Of a DNA stretch of 64,000 nt, positions 48,553 to 64,000 are shown piece after piece. Positions within the stretch are counted from its first letter, which is position 1. Each line of letters opens with the position of its first letter. This DNA comes from Lepiota brunneoincarnata (lineage: Eukaryota > Basidiomycota > Agaricomycetes > Agaricales > Agaricaceae), in NCBI GenBank assembly GCA_023014365.1, contig JAEBUN010000001.1:2480001-2544000 (forward strand), in the 5' to 3' direction. The notes under the pieces are model-generated. The model had not been told where the DNA came from, searched no databases, and saw only the letters and a program-made list of their open reading frames with translations. The position numbers and the translations under genes were made by a program.

Positions 48553-51500
48553 ATGACCTCCGTTATTTCCCCCTCACATCCTTCCTCTTTCCTTCCTCAG
48601 TCTTCTACAATAGCCTCTACCATGCATAATTCCCAGGATCCCCAAATAGTCCAACATCTCCAGCAGTCGGAACAGGATGCCTTCGAGGAGACCTACCAAG
48701 CGCTCTTTTGCAAGGCTCTGTACGACTACATCGCACAGGATGCCTCCGCCCTCTCCTTTCGCCGTGGCGATGTCATCGAGGTGCTCAATCAACAACCGTC
48801 TGGCTGGTGGGATGGTCTCCTTAGAGATGAGCGGGGATGGTTCCCATCCAACTATGTGACCATTATCTCTGTCGAAGAGGCAGAACTAGCCTTTTCTGAC
48901 TCTGAATACTCGAACCCCGAGGGTGTGGCGCTGACGGATGGTGGGGCAACCGATGCGGGTACAGTTGACATGTCGGACGCGATGGTGCGAGGGTCGCAGG
49001 CACGGAACGAAGAGTGGCTGGAGAAAGAGCTTTCGTACACGAATAAATTCGTTGACGGAAAGGGTACTACCGCCACTGCCGGAGGGTCTCACACGAGCGA
49101 CTTTTGGATGCCTGAGGTTACTCCTGATGGACGGGTATGCAGCTCTTTACAATTCTTACTACATGTCACTTGACAAATTCTGTTCAGATATTTTACGTCA
49201 ACACACGTACAGGCCAACGTTCTCGGGACCTACCTCAAGAAACTACGGATGACAGCGAGCTCGCTGGGCTCTCGGCTCAGAACACCGTGCGAGCAGCGAC
49301 TGGTGCTGGAATGGTGTTTGGAGCTGCCGCCAATGCGGCCAACGGTTCACACGTCGGCGAACCTGCGGGCTTTGGTATTCCTCGTTCGGCTGGCACACCT
49401 GAACCGTGGGTAAGACGGTTGGCGGACGACGGGATGTCTTATTACTATCTCAACAAGCAGAGCGGCGAGGTTCTATGGACCCGGCCTGAGCTCCCTGCTA
49501 CCAACGACTCGCATTCCGACTTGGAAGACTCTAGGTCTGCTTCCTCTTCACGGGGGCAACTTACGGGGTCCAGGAGCAGCGTCTATTCGGACGACTCGGA
49601 CGTCCATCCCTTTGATCATCCCCGTCCCCCTCGATCAACTCCTCCTGACCGCATCCCCCAACTACAGGCGCAGGGCGCCAATTCTGATCCATCATATGCC
49701 CCCATAGAACTTACATCCGAAGAGCTCATAGCCGAGCAGCTTCAACAGGCGTTGGCTCCACCACCTCCGGAACACGTCACCGACCTGTCGTCTAAGGCGC
49801 GGAATGCCATCCAAGCCATCGTCGACAACGTCCATGGTAACATCAGCAGGGCAGTTGACGATCAACCAATGGACGAATTGATTCAGGGTGCCGTTCGCGC
49901 TGTCCGCAACCTCCTTTACGTCGCCGCGGCAAACTCTAATCATTTGCCTAATGACCTTCTTGCCAAAGAGACACGTGAGAGGACATCATCATCCCAATCA
50001 CCTTTGAAGCCAGCACAGCGGCGCGTGACTGCGACGCTGTCTCGACTTGTGTTGTCGGCTCGCGCAATGCACTACGACTCGGGTTCTCATTTCTCGGAGA
50101 CCCTTGAACCGGATAGAAGCAGATGCTGAGGAATTGGAGAGAGCCGTTGGTTCGTTCATTCTGGAGGTGCAGCGTGCTCAACACAATAGCTACCGGGAAG
50201 GCAAGCCGTTGAAACGATTGTACGGCGCTTTCACTACAGCAAACCTTGGGATTGGACTAGTTGGTGCAGGCAGTGCAGGCACGTGGAAGGGCTTTGGTTG
50301 GGTTTCCCAAGAACTGGAGGAGCAAGCCCCGAAAAAGCCTCTAGGGCAAGAAACTGCAGCTGAAGTGGCCGCGATGCTGGGAAAAGTTGAGGATATATTT
50401 ACTCCTTTAACACGAACATTGGCATCTTCGAATGAAACTTCAGGTTAGTCCCCTTCGATATCTTTCTAAAGCAGGGATTCTTAAAAGCTTTTCAGGAGGT
50501 CAAATCCGGCAACGGGTGCAAGATTTGATCACCAACGTCTCATATTTCCTCAGTTTCGTGACCGACATCCATATCGCAAGACACGTGGATATTGACGGCA
50601 TTCGTCAAGGCGACAACAGTATCGATGACCTCTATACACAAACTCTTGCGAGAGCAAGGCAGCTCGTACGGACCCTTGAAACTGCTGTTCAGGCCGTCTA
50701 CGACGATAGCTCAACCGTACTGCTAACGATTCAAGTGATACCAGCATCAGATCCTAACTATTCTGCCGAAGATCGTGCTGCCGCGTTTGACCTTCTTGAC
50801 TCACTTGTGTCATCACTGAGACTCAACCTTGCCCTAGTTCGACAAACATTAGAGGCTCTTCTATCTGTCGGTCAGGAACAAGCCGACATCGCACAAGGAG
50901 ATTATAATGGGTCTATCGAATGGAGGATGTCGAGATTGAGCATGATCCATAGTCAATTCGGCGGCGCTGCAAGATCACCCAGTGGCTTCTTGGATAGTGC
51001 GCTCGGATTTGGGCCGGAGGATGTTGTTGATATTGAGGTAGCTTTGCACGGACCTGGGCCCTCGAGATTGAAAGTAAACCCACCCATCGACTCCATTCGA
51101 AGTTTCACTACCGGTACTGAACATACCAACGGCACCGAGCGAAGTCATGCGGCAGAGGAGAGCACTCTGGTTTCGGCTTCGGACATCGATGACCAGGATT
51201 ATGGAGAAGTAGACGATGACTGTGAGTGTTTATTTGTTTAACTGATCAATCCTTACCTTAAGTTGCACAGTTGAGCTCCCGCAGACAGCCAAGCCTTCGC
51301 GGCCCGCTGTACCGACAAAATTAATCAGCGTGTTGGGCAGCGAGTATGCCGACAAAGTAGCGGCAGAGTCGCAGCCTTGGTATTTGCGTTCGAATCATAA
51401 CCCCACGGAAATTATCATTGATGAAGCTGACAATACTGTCAAAGCCGGAACTGTAGTCGCACTCGTTGAGAAGTTGACCGCTCATGACGGAGTTGGTGAG

Positions 51501-53010
51501 CAGGAGAGATAACAAGGTGGTGCTGGTCATCTGATTATTTCCCTAGATATGCCTTACACCAGGGCCTTCCTGATGACTTACAAGTCATTTACCACACTGG
51601 ATGAACTCTTTGATCTCCTTGTGCAACGGTTTAGAATCCAGCCTCCTGATAACCTGAAGCCTCAGGAGCTAGAACAGTGGACCAAACTGAAACAACATAT
51701 TGTCCAGACTCGGTGGGTTACTGAGGTCTCGTTTCGGACCAGAGCCTTACCTGCATTCAGCGTGATAAACACCTTCAAGACCATGATCATTGAACAATAT
51801 GTCCTGGAAAAGGAAGATATGTATATACTCGAGCGAATGAGGGAATTCATCTCTCAGGACGATGTCTCAAAGATGCCAGCAGCAAAGGCGCTCAAGAGTC
51901 TCATTGAGCGTGCAGTACGTTCAATTCATACCCCCTTAACTCTACACTCGCTGAGGACGCCTTCAGCAAAGTAATGGTGATGTAGCTGTCAAATCCCTTG
52001 TTACCACCAACCCGATGCCTGCACCGACACCCATACTACCCAAAACCGGCAAGAAGCTGAAGCTGATGGATATCGACCCGCTTGAGTTGGCAAGACAGCT
52101 AACGATCATGGAGAGCCAGCTGTACCAACGTATCAAGCCGTACGAGTGTCTCCAGCGCGCAAGGGAACAAAGGATGGACAATACCGATAATATCGGGTTT
52201 GTTATCCAAACAAGTAACCGAGTTCGTATCAATTCTGCAACAGGGCGCCACACTCAACTGACCCGCTTGCGCGTAGATTGCCGACTGGGTCGCCCAGTCG
52301 ATTCTCAGCAAGGAAGACTCCCGAAGGCGTGCACAAGCTGTGAAGTACCTCATTAATGTTGCTGATGTAGGTCATCATGATCACACCCCAAGGGCGCTGT
52401 TTGTTGACCGCCATACTTGTTTTAGCGCTGCCGAACCCTCAACAACTTCTCAACTATGATTGCTATAACATCAGGGTTGAATACACCCCCTATTCGTCGG
52501 CTCAAGCGTACATGGGAACAAGTCAACCAGAGGATTATTGCTCAGTTCGCTGCGTGTGAGGTGACGATTGATAGCAGCAAGACCTTCTCCAAGTATCGGC
52601 AGCTCATGTCTTCGGTCACACCGCCCTGCGTACCTTTCATCGGTAAGTTGGCACCATCTGGCTGCACCTTTCCCTCAACCCCCTCCTTACAATCCTATCT
52701 AGGTGTATTCCTGTCAACGTTGCAATTCATCCAGGACGGCAATCCAGATAAACATCAGGGCGGCTTCGTTAATTTCTTCAAGCGCCAGAAGGCATCGGAG
52801 GTCATGGACGACATCAAGCGATGGCAGGCCACCCCGTTTAACCTTACGCCTGTTCCCGTCATCCTCAACTTCATTGAGGAGTCTCTCAACCAATTCACGG
52901 ATACCCGAGCTTCGAGTGACATCTTCTGGAAACTTAGTTTGGAACGTGAACCACGAGAAAGGGAAGATGAGAAAATGGCTCGATTACTTCAGGAGAGCGG
53001 ATTCCTGTAA
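48553..53010 (+). CDS. CDC25: CDC25-type Ras guanine-nucleotide exchange factor (SH3-WW-WW-RasGEF), one apparent +1 frame break
   Basis: This activates Ras in nutrient/cAMP signalling. The chosen start is ATG 48553 (MTSVISPSHPSSFLPQ); ATG 48622 is an alternative. The SH3 domain runs ALYDYIAQDASALSFRRGD to GWWDGLLRDERGWFPSNYV. Two WW modules follow: FWMPEVTPDGRIFYVNTRTG and PWVRRLADDGMSYYYLNKQS with WTRPELP. The RasGEF N domain has VKAGTVVALVEKLTAH and RAFLMTYKSFTTLDELFDLL. The catalytic domain has MDIDPLELARQLTIMESQLY, the LNNFSTMIAITSGLNTPPIR core, TWEQVNQRI and YRQLMSSVTPPCVPFIGVFL. The frame breaks at about 50104 (CTT read where CT is expected), where TLNRIEADAEELERAV resumes. About eight short introns are present, all GT-AG. 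Confidence 0.94.
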
Positions 53011-53365
53011 TCTTGTGATTTTTGTTACCCCCTTACCGTTGTCACCCTTCTAAAATTCCTTTCTGTGCGTTGTTATGGTGTCCATAAGTACTGGCATTGC
53101 TTATGTTATTGTGTACATATGGTATTCGACCCGGATTTTCTCCGTTTGTATTATATATTATTCTTCGCGCTTCGTTCGCCCTTCCGAGATTCTGGCAAGC
53201 AGTCTGATCCAGCGACCGGCAACTATGTAGAACTCTATTACATAATCTACACCTGGCAATGGAATCCTGATCCCTCCTCTTAGCCACGACTTGTGTGCAC
53301 TGTGTGGGTTTTACTGAAACGAAAACCGCGATTCTTGGCGCTTGCATTTGACTAAGCAAGCCTAA
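53011..53365. other. intergenic, RasGEF 3' end to DAD1 start
   Basis: The first part is AT-rich and is likely the RasGEF 3' UTR (TGTTATTGTG and TTATATATTATT). No coding signal is seen. Confidence 0.5.
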
Positions 53366-53710
53366 ATGGACGAAGAATTGAGTTTTTTCGAGCGCGAACG
53401 CGACAGGCTTGCGCGCGAGATCACAGTGGTACGGATCAACAACTCTTCCCTCAGATCAAGTTGACGAGAGGAGCAGGGATTCGAGGAATTGCTTTCTTCC
53501 AGCAATGCCCTAAATCGAAAGCTCGAAGAAGTCCTTGGCATGACGAGCGAATACGAGACGATTGCTTCGCTCTGGCACGGTTTCTATCGACTGATGAGGG
53601 AATCGGGGAATGAAGACACCGTACCAGAGGACGTTGCGCCCGGTTTGCCGGGGACAGGTGGGCACGTTGTCGCAGGAATGAAACAAACTGCTGCGAGGGA
53701 TGGTTCCTAA
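53366..53710 (+). CDS. DAD1: DASH/Dam1 complex subunit Dad1
   Basis: Dad1 is a small subunit of the ring complex that couples kinetochores to spindle microtubules in fungi. Two exons (53366-53425 and 53477-53710) give 97 residues. The family core is complete: SFFERERDRLAREITGFEEL, then LLSSSNALNRKLEEVLGM and YETIASLWHGFYRLM. The C-terminal 30 residues are less conserved. It lies downstream of and parallel to the RasGEF gene and convergent with PKC1. Confidence 0.93.
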
Positions 53711-53898
53711 GAGTTATGTGACATTCTTAGCCAGCAACGAACACCACGACACAAGAATCCACTGTGTATGGAGATAGCACGACAATAATGTAGTAGTATA
53801 ACAGAGGTAGCAGAAGTGTATTAAGACAACAAATAGAAGGTGTTCAAGGGTGGTCTGCCCAACTTGCCACCTTTGGAGAAAGTTCCATGAGACATAGC

Positions 53899-57953
<4,055 letters not shown>

Positions 57954-58216
57954 TTTGTTATCAATTATTTTCCCGAGATAACCATATTCAGCTGAGCTGT
58001 GCGGGCTGAGGCTCTGCGTTGCATTATTCGGTCTCTTCATGCCCAGCATCGCCTACAAGTCGAATTTTAGGGCCATGTCGGACCACTTCATGCTGTCTCT
58101 TGACGTACAGCACGTCTTGCACTCCCCGATCCCCCCGAATGACGACAACTCCAAATCACGAATAGGGCCTGATGTGTTTACTCGTAATCCCCTTCTCCTC
58201 ACCCTTTCCGGGTTCT
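57954..58216. promoter_or_regulatory. divergent promoter region PKC1 / unknown gene
   Basis: The two presumed start codons are 263 bp apart. The interval has CCCCGATCCCCCCG and no open frame of note. No specific site was recognised. Confidence 0.4.
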
Positions 58217-60373
58217 ATGGACGGTATCTTAGCTACACCCGATGACCTTGTCACTTCGAGAACAACAAATTACCTGGTGGAATATCTGCGCAAGGTGCCT
58301 AATCACAGCACCGTACATCATTCCTCCTTGACATGATCCCGCTTGTCGAACAGAACGCGCTCGAACTTGGTCTAGATACAGTGTCCAATATCGCCATTCC
58401 TCGGGACAGTGGCGTGCCTAGTTGTGGGTCTTTCTCCGAGTTCTCCCTTCAGTTCGCTAACGAGCCACAGTCACGGTAACCTTCACGCGTGTGAAGACTG
58501 TGGAGGTACCTCCTCTGGTGCAAACGACGCTGGAATCGTTGCATCTTGATTATGCATGGAAAACAAGCTTCGCAGACAAAATGGCTACGTCTTTGTTGGA
58601 TCTTTGCAGCCATCCATTCTCAACAGGGCTTACTCTTCCACTTGAAACCCTTTTGGAAGATGCTATCATGCGCTTCGTGAGATGCGGCCTTGTCAAGTAC
58701 GTGTGCCATCGGGTCAATCTCTGATTCAAGTTGACTAATGAATGACTCTTGTTAGGCAATATCCCTTCGTGTTTGGAAGCTGGGCTGAAGTAAGTGGCCC
58801 TTGAACAGAATCTCAAGTGACCCCTGAGCAGCGTTTGGCAGCAATTTAACAACGAAACGAGCTATTTTCAATCGTTGATCACTTCTATCAAGAGGGTTAT
58901 TAATCGTTCCCTTGACTCAACATTCCGCTCACAGTGTGGAGAGCTCCTGAAGGTATCTACTCGCGGGGATGTCGGCTTCCGCTTGGGTACTGATTGGATT
59001 GTCCAGATACTGAAGGGTCACAGCATACTGTCAATTGACTATCAGCCCTACCGATTGCAACCGTCAATGAAAACAGATATGGCCTTTTATCTTGCGATGC
59101 AGCGTGTCTACAAAATTGGTATGAAATGTGCTAAATTCAAGGTGGCTGTTATTAAATGATTTCATTCGAATTCTGCGCTAAATTTATTTTAGGGTACCCA
59201 CAGATACATCATGGATGTGGAAGGAACAGGAACTAGTAGAGCCAGCTCCTCAGCCCACGACCTGCGCCTTTTGATCGGAATATTCCTCTACGCTCGAGAG
59301 GTCTATTGTTGGACCAGAACAAAGATAACCCCGAGCCTAACCTCAAGGGATTTTTACTCTTGGATACTATTGGCCCTGTCAATTTTGGTGTTGGTATTTC
59401 CCATGAAGCAGACACCGACTGGCTAACTTTCGATACGGATGATGAAGCGAGAAGTGATTTTATTCGAGTAGAGAGCAGATCTCCCACACCAGGAATCAGT
59501 ATCTACTTGGATGAATCCGATGACCCCCAACTCTGTAGACAGCGAACGGTGCGATCTTCCGTGGGTTACGCTATCAATCGCCCGGCTCAGGACCTGGATT
59601 TGTCGCCCGCCGCCTCAGATGAGCTATCGAATAATGCTATACCATTCGTCACTACAGAAACCAAGGCCGATTTTTGTGTGGTATCAAAATTGTGTTCGCC
59701 GCCGTTGGATATTGGGGGTGCGAAAGTGTCCTATCATAACAGTATGCAGGGCACCGTTCCGGTAGGTCATGCCGCCGAACAAGATCAGTCAGGCGACATC
59801 AGAGTTTCCCAGGCGAAGGGTGACACGAACCACATGGCTAACCATCTTGCAAATTGGCGGTCTCAAATCGCTCCTAAACCACCGCCCACCTCGGCTTCTT
59901 TGGTTCTTGACCTGGAGATCCCCTCGTTACGGGTGACTGATCGCGATCTGCTATTGGATGTGGAAGATGATCTCGAACTCAGGATGTCAGCACCACAGGA
60001 GTCTAGGGCGACCACTTGGACAGACTCGTTGGGTCAACCTTGCCTTGGAGGGTTCGTTGACGTTCTATCTGGACTGTTCTACTCGGAAGCAGGACTTAAC
60101 ATGGATAACCCCGATGCTGCTATCAGGATGGATTGGACCAATGACGAAGATATGATAACAGAACTCATGTTTAACTCCAGGCGTATCGACATTGACGGCC
60201 TGGGTTTGGCCGATGATACCTTGGAGACAGTGGATGATGTATTTCCTTTCGAAGACCCAACACTTCCCCGGGAGAACCAGCCAGAGCCACATTTTGACGA
60301 CAGGCACGAAGAGAATGATTGGCCAGATGATAGGAAGGAAGAATTTATGTTCGTGGAGCTTGTCACATACTAA
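58217..60373 (+). CDS. unknown protein with acidic C-terminal half, one apparent +1 frame break
   Basis: I do not recognise this family. The proposed start is ATG 58217 (MDGILATPDDLVTSRTTNYL). Short exons follow that can be joined through introns of 41-90 nt: ALELGLDTVSNIAIPRD, TFTRVKTVEVPPLVQTTLES, FADKMATSLLDLCSHPFSTG, VRCGLVKQYPFVFGSWAE, QFNNETSYFQSLITSIKRVI and VGFRLGTDWIVQILKGHSIL. The first 300 residues look globular and helical, without membrane segments. After a break at about 59260 (one extra base) a single exon of more than 350 codons is rich in Asp, Glu and Ser (FDTDDEARSDF, DEDMITELMF) and probably disordered. It ends MFVELVTY. Exon joints are my inference; the coding nature of the last exon is clear. 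Confidence 0.6.
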
Positions 60374-60643
60374 AAAAGATGTGTTTATTATGTGCCCAAG
60401 TCACGGATAGCTTATGGAGATATATTTTTTTCCCCTCGTTGAACTTGTCTTCGGCGAGAGGGGCATGACCAAGAAGGGTAATAATTGAAGGCCAGACCGA
60501 ACTCCGCTTGATTGTGATAGCGCCAAGACCACCGGACCTTTGATCCAACTAGTTACTTGAACACACTAACTGACTCCTTCTCCCCCAAGCTCTCCTCCTA
60601 CCGCCCTCAGAACTGTTTCCTTCCCTCCCTCTACTCTTCCAGC
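60374..60643. promoter_or_regulatory. endosulfine promoter region
   Basis: The stretch ends in a pyrimidine-rich tract (CTCCTTCTCCCCC, TTCCTTCCCTCCCTCTACTC) immediately before the ATG at 60644, which suggests the transcription start zone. Confidence 0.4.
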
Positions 60644-61295
60644 ATGATCCCCGCTCGACGAAACAAGATTGATATCAGCGTACGTACAGATCAATTGGCT
60701 ACGCTCATCTTTACCCCTATGAATTTTCGCTGAGATGGTCTATCCGTTTAGAAACTGACTCCTCAGGAGCAACAGCTTTTCTCCAAGTATGGTAAATTAC
60801 CCACACATAAGAATGTGTTGGCGAAGATGCAGAAAGTGAGTGGGTCTGGGGTTCTCCAGCGGCACAATTGCTGAAGTGGTGATCGTACATAGGAGCGCAA
60901 ATATTTTGACTCTGGTGACTACGCTCTCTCGAAAGCTGGCGTGACACCTCAGAATACCGTTGGGACGGCAATACCCAATCCAGAGAAGTGAGCGTCTTGT
61001 TGTTCTTGGCACGATAGGTTACTAAGTGGCACTGTTTAGCATTCCCCATGCATCAAGCCCGAGCATCGGCAACGGTCACCAAATCCCATCAATTTCTCCG
61101 ACGGCTTCAACAAGCCCAGTCAACCGGGAGAGTGGTCTCGCTCACGAGACAAGTACCAAGCCCGAAGGCGAAGAAATGGAGGCTGAAGAAGATCCATCAG
61201 CACCAGCACCGGTAACCGCCACGACCGCTGAGACGCCCGCCGGCAACGGTCAAAATGCGCCAGTTGAAATCGAGGAAACCAACACCTCCGTCTGA
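60644..61295 (+). CDS. IGO1: endosulfine / Igo1-type PP2A inhibitor
   Basis: Four exons (60644-60679, 60752-60835, 60893-60987, 61040-61295) total exactly 157 codons, giving 156 residues. The family core is intact: LFSKYGKLPTHKNVLAKMQK followed by ERKYFDSGDYALSKAG. The serine in FDSGDY is the site phosphorylated by Greatwall/Rim15 kinases in other organisms; the phosphorylated protein inhibits PP2A-B55, linking nutrient state to mitotic entry and quiescence (family knowledge). The C-terminal half is Pro/Thr/Glu-rich and probably disordered. Confidence 0.94.
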
Positions 61296-61748
61296 CTACC
61301 CAGTGATCTCGCTTGCGTTCAATGAGAGATCGTTTCACTATGCAAAACTATATCGGATTGTTGCTCTAACCTTATTGATTGCGTTTGGGATTCACGATCT
61401 GGCCGTCCTTCGCATCGTTTGTACACACTGGTCAGGGATTCGATTCGAGTCCTCTACTCCGCGGGCTGTCGTTGCCAACTATCTTCCGGGAGTTGCCTTT
61501 ATATTTTTGTCTCAATCGTATAATTACTACCTTGGATTCGCATGTGGAGTCACTAATATGCGGTGAACAAGGCATGTATAGTAGTTAATCAGCTCCGCGT
61601 AAGTTGATCTTGTGAATAACCATCGCCCCAGAATACCGACGTCATTTGATTGTATGTATTTGGACATGAGATGCCGTCACAAGACATGTGATCACGTGTA
61701 CCGCGATCTTATTGAACGCGTTCTGTTCTCTCTTGGCGACTTCGGCAG
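61296..61748. other. intergenic, endosulfine 3' end to POL12 promoter
   Basis: No coding signal is seen. A stretch at 61430-61460 has a T-arm-like element (GGATTCGATTCGAGTCC), but a tRNA does not fold around it. CATGTGATCACGTG near 61684-61697 is a short near-palindrome upstream of the POL12 start. Confidence 0.45.
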
Positions 61749-63982
61749 ATGGCGACCTATACACCTCAGCACATCCGAACGTCGTTCGGAGATGCAGTCG
61801 GTGATGATGACAGACTCGTCAACGAATGTAATGTTTATACCGTCCTTGTTCTTTGCTTATCCTGATCTTTCTGTCAGGTCTGTCCATGTGCCATAATTTT
61901 AATATGAGTCCGGACGACCTCCTGTGGAAACTGGAAGCACTCAATTTCAGACCCTCGGCGGCCCACTCGGAGATTTCCCCTGTTACTCTGGACTCGGTAT
62001 TAGCACTGAAAGCGCAGATGCATCGCGATCTGGCCAGAGAGAAGAAGGTGCAACCTCGAAGCACAACCGTCAGCGCAAACGTCAATCGATTGCGCATGCC
62101 TGCAGTACTCAACAGGAATATCAACCTGCCTGGTATACCTGGGAGGGGTGTCGTTGCCCAGGTGAAGCAGGAAGAGGCGCAGGTTGCAGGGCCTAGCAGA
62201 GTTGTCTTTTCAGGACCGAAGCAGGATGAGGAGGCGAAGAAACAGAGAGCTTGTGAGTATTTCTTCTTATATATGTGTAGGAGGAAGTTTAAATTGCGTT
62301 TGGGCAGATAGGTATATGTTTGAGAGGCCGCTTGGAACGGAGTGAATGTACGCTGCTTGTACAGTAGTTCCGACTCTGGAAGCTGATAACGCGGTAGATC
62401 TCGACCAGATGATTTACGATGTGGCTGAGCTCGTACGGATGCACTATAAGCTCGAAGACATTGGAGACCCGGGAGCCACGACAGATGTATGTCCTAGGCA
62501 CGCTCAATCATCATCATGTTTTCACCCCCATTGTTGTGCCTCAGAATGATGTAGTCATCGTTGGCAGGATATTCCAGGACGACGAAGTTGAGTCATCAAA
62601 ATTGGCAGAGGCCTCTGTATTTCTGGAATCATCACGGATGTTGTCTGGGGGTGCCCGGATAGCACTCAAATTCGTTCCTTCGCTCGTGATACGGAATAAT
62701 ATCAGAGGTGCGAAAGGTTTGGGTTTGTTCCCTGGTGCTATTGCAGCTGTGAAGGGAAGGAATGGAGGAGGAGGATACTTCTTGGTTCATGAAATCCTAG
62801 CGGTGAGATGTTTTCGATTTTCACATGTTTCTGGCGATCTCATTTCGAGCTAGCTTCCCATTCCAACCTCTATATCGCCAACACCCCGTGAAAACGCTAC
62901 AAAACCTGACCCTGTTGATCCGAGTCCGTTTTCATTAGCAATCGCTTGTGGGCCCTTTACCGCAGACTCGGATTTGAACTATGCATCATGGGCAAGTATG
63001 GCTGGGGTGCTACAGAAAGAAAGGACCTGCCGCATTGCTCCTCGTAAGAAACAACATTCCTTTTGATGCTCGAGTGCTTGATCATGACAAGTATTATTCA
63101 AGATTGGTCCCTTTGTAGATGGATCGCATGCCTCTATCCAGGCAGGCGATCTCGATAGCACACCCTCTGAATTATTCCAGCAAAAGATCTACCAGCCCCT
63201 TAAGACGTTCCTAGATGCATCACCAGGAAGCATAGCTATCCTCATCCCCAGTGTCCGTGATCTCGTCAGCAATCATGCTGTATACCCACAGAGCGAGTTA
63301 ATCGCGGATATAGTTAACAACGACTCGGTGAGCATCAGCGAGAGCCCTTGCCACGGCGGTTAATTGATCGGGTGATATAGAGAATATGCCTCGTACCCAA
63401 TCCGTCGAGGTTCAAGATCAATGGTGTCTCATTTGGTGCCTGCAGTGTGGACGTTTTGTTTCACCTACGCAAGGAGGAATTTATCAAGGCCGGAAGGGAG
63501 ATTGACCCGATTCCTCCGTCGCATGGGGACGACTTAGGCTCGGACGTGATGGCGGGGTTGTGCCGACATCTGTTGCAGCAGCGGAGGTATTTTATATCTT
63601 GTTTAAACATAGCCCGATTTCTTATATTGTGTGGATAGTTTCTATCCTGTTTTCCCAGTACCGCAAGAGTTAGCACACGAGGTCAACCTTGATATTAGCC
63701 ATTCAGAGGGACTCAAATTGGTCAATGAACCCGATAACCCTCTTCCGCCTGATGTGCTGATCCTACCAAGTAAACTGAAGCATTTTGTCAAGGTGAGAAT
63801 ATGTTACTTGCCAAATACGTTGATATATATATGCACATGTTTAGACGGTGCACAATACGACTGCTGTCAATCCTTCTTTCCTTAACAGAGGGACGTACGC
63901 AATCTTGAAGGTAGCAGAAGGCGGAGGTTCGCTGAGCGTTAAGCAGCGGGTGAACTGTGAGATCGCTCGTTTAAGTAAATAG
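61749..63982 (+). CDS. POL12: DNA polymerase alpha B subunit (Pol12/POLA2), two apparent +1 frame breaks
   Basis: This is the regulatory subunit of the primase-polymerase complex that starts Okazaki fragments. The start at 61749 (MATYTPQHIRTSFGDAVGDD) is chosen because it splices in frame to CLSMCHNFNMSPDDLLWKLE, the family N-terminal helical domain. After a linker come YRYMFERP, LDQMIYDVAELVRMHY, DVVIVGRIFQDDE, SSRMLSGGARIALKFV, LGLFPGAIAAVKGRN and GGGYFLVHEILA. The calcineurin-like fold shows IACGPFTADSDLNYASW, IGPFVDGSHASIQAGDLDST, IAILIPSVRDLVSNHAVYP, VPNPSRFKINGVSFG and VLILPSKLKHFVK. It ends ARLSK at 63982. Frame breaks at about 62334 (GG) and 63018-63024 (A/G run) each fit one extra base. 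It is nearly complete within the window. Confidence 0.93.
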
Positions 63983-64000
63983 GGATCTTTTTGTATTTTC

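Noticed and set aside
61425..61465. Possible tRNA T-arm (GGATTCGATTCGAGTCC)
   Set aside because: The stem can pair but the loop does not begin TTC as required, and no acceptor, D or anticodon arms fold upstream.
62345..62397. In-frame stop (TGA) in POL12 as a recoding event
   Set aside because: An ordinary 52-nt GT-AG intron here plus one extra G upstream restores the conserved ERSE-YLDQMIYD junction.

Overview
The window is nuclear DNA from a filamentous fungus, most likely an Agaricomycete basidiomycete (inference). Genes carry many introns of about 45-65 nt. The set combines a biliverdin-type phytochrome hybrid histidine kinase, a DASH-complex subunit, an SH3-WW-WW Ras exchange factor, a fungal HR1-C2-C1-C1 protein kinase C and a Nud1/Cdc11 scaffold. 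No tRNA, rRNA, CRISPR array or intact transposon was recognised. The species cannot be named from sequence alone.

Layout. 1-5.8 kb: the 5' part of a Vip1-type RRM gene (minus strand), then a gene-poor stretch with one orphan ORF, ambiguous ORF fragments and two near-perfect palindromes. 5.8-14.3 kb: the Cdc11/Nud1 leucine-rich-repeat scaffold and a TALE homeobox regulator, both plus strand. 14.3-21.1 kb: almost 7 kb without a convincing gene, rich in G/C homopolymers. 21.1-33.2 kb: USB1 and ureG (divergent), IWR1, a membrane-anchored histidine phosphatase, a BOR1-type borate/anion exchanger and an ABHD12-like hydrolase. 33.2-39.2 kb: the phytochrome. 39.8-44.4 kb: a GT61 glycosyltransferase and CWF19. 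44.6-53.7 kb: RIA1/EFL1, the CDC25-type RasGEF and DAD1 in tandem. 53.9-64.0 kb: PKC1 (minus strand), an unknown acidic protein, an endosulfine and the DNA polymerase alpha B subunit.

These are mostly housekeeping and signalling genes, not a biosynthetic or defence cluster. Several act in growth, nutrient and division control: RasGEF and endosulfine in nutrient signalling, PKC1 in wall integrity, Cdc11 at the spindle pole, Dad1 at the kinetochore, POL12 in replication. Nothing in the sequence shows co-regulation. Tight divergent pairs (USB1/ureG, BOR1/ABHD12, CWF19/RIA1, PKC1/unknown) probably share promoters.

The most striking whole-window signal is a set of single-base frame breaks inside otherwise well-conserved exons. 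I count about 18 consistent with one extra base and only one consistent with a missing base. Insertion-biased assembly error is the simplest reading, but the bias deserves a test. GC-AG introns are also unusually common. I found no clear undescribed biological system; the best candidates for novelty are the unknown protein at 58.2-60.4 kb and the alternative 3' end of the BOR1 gene.
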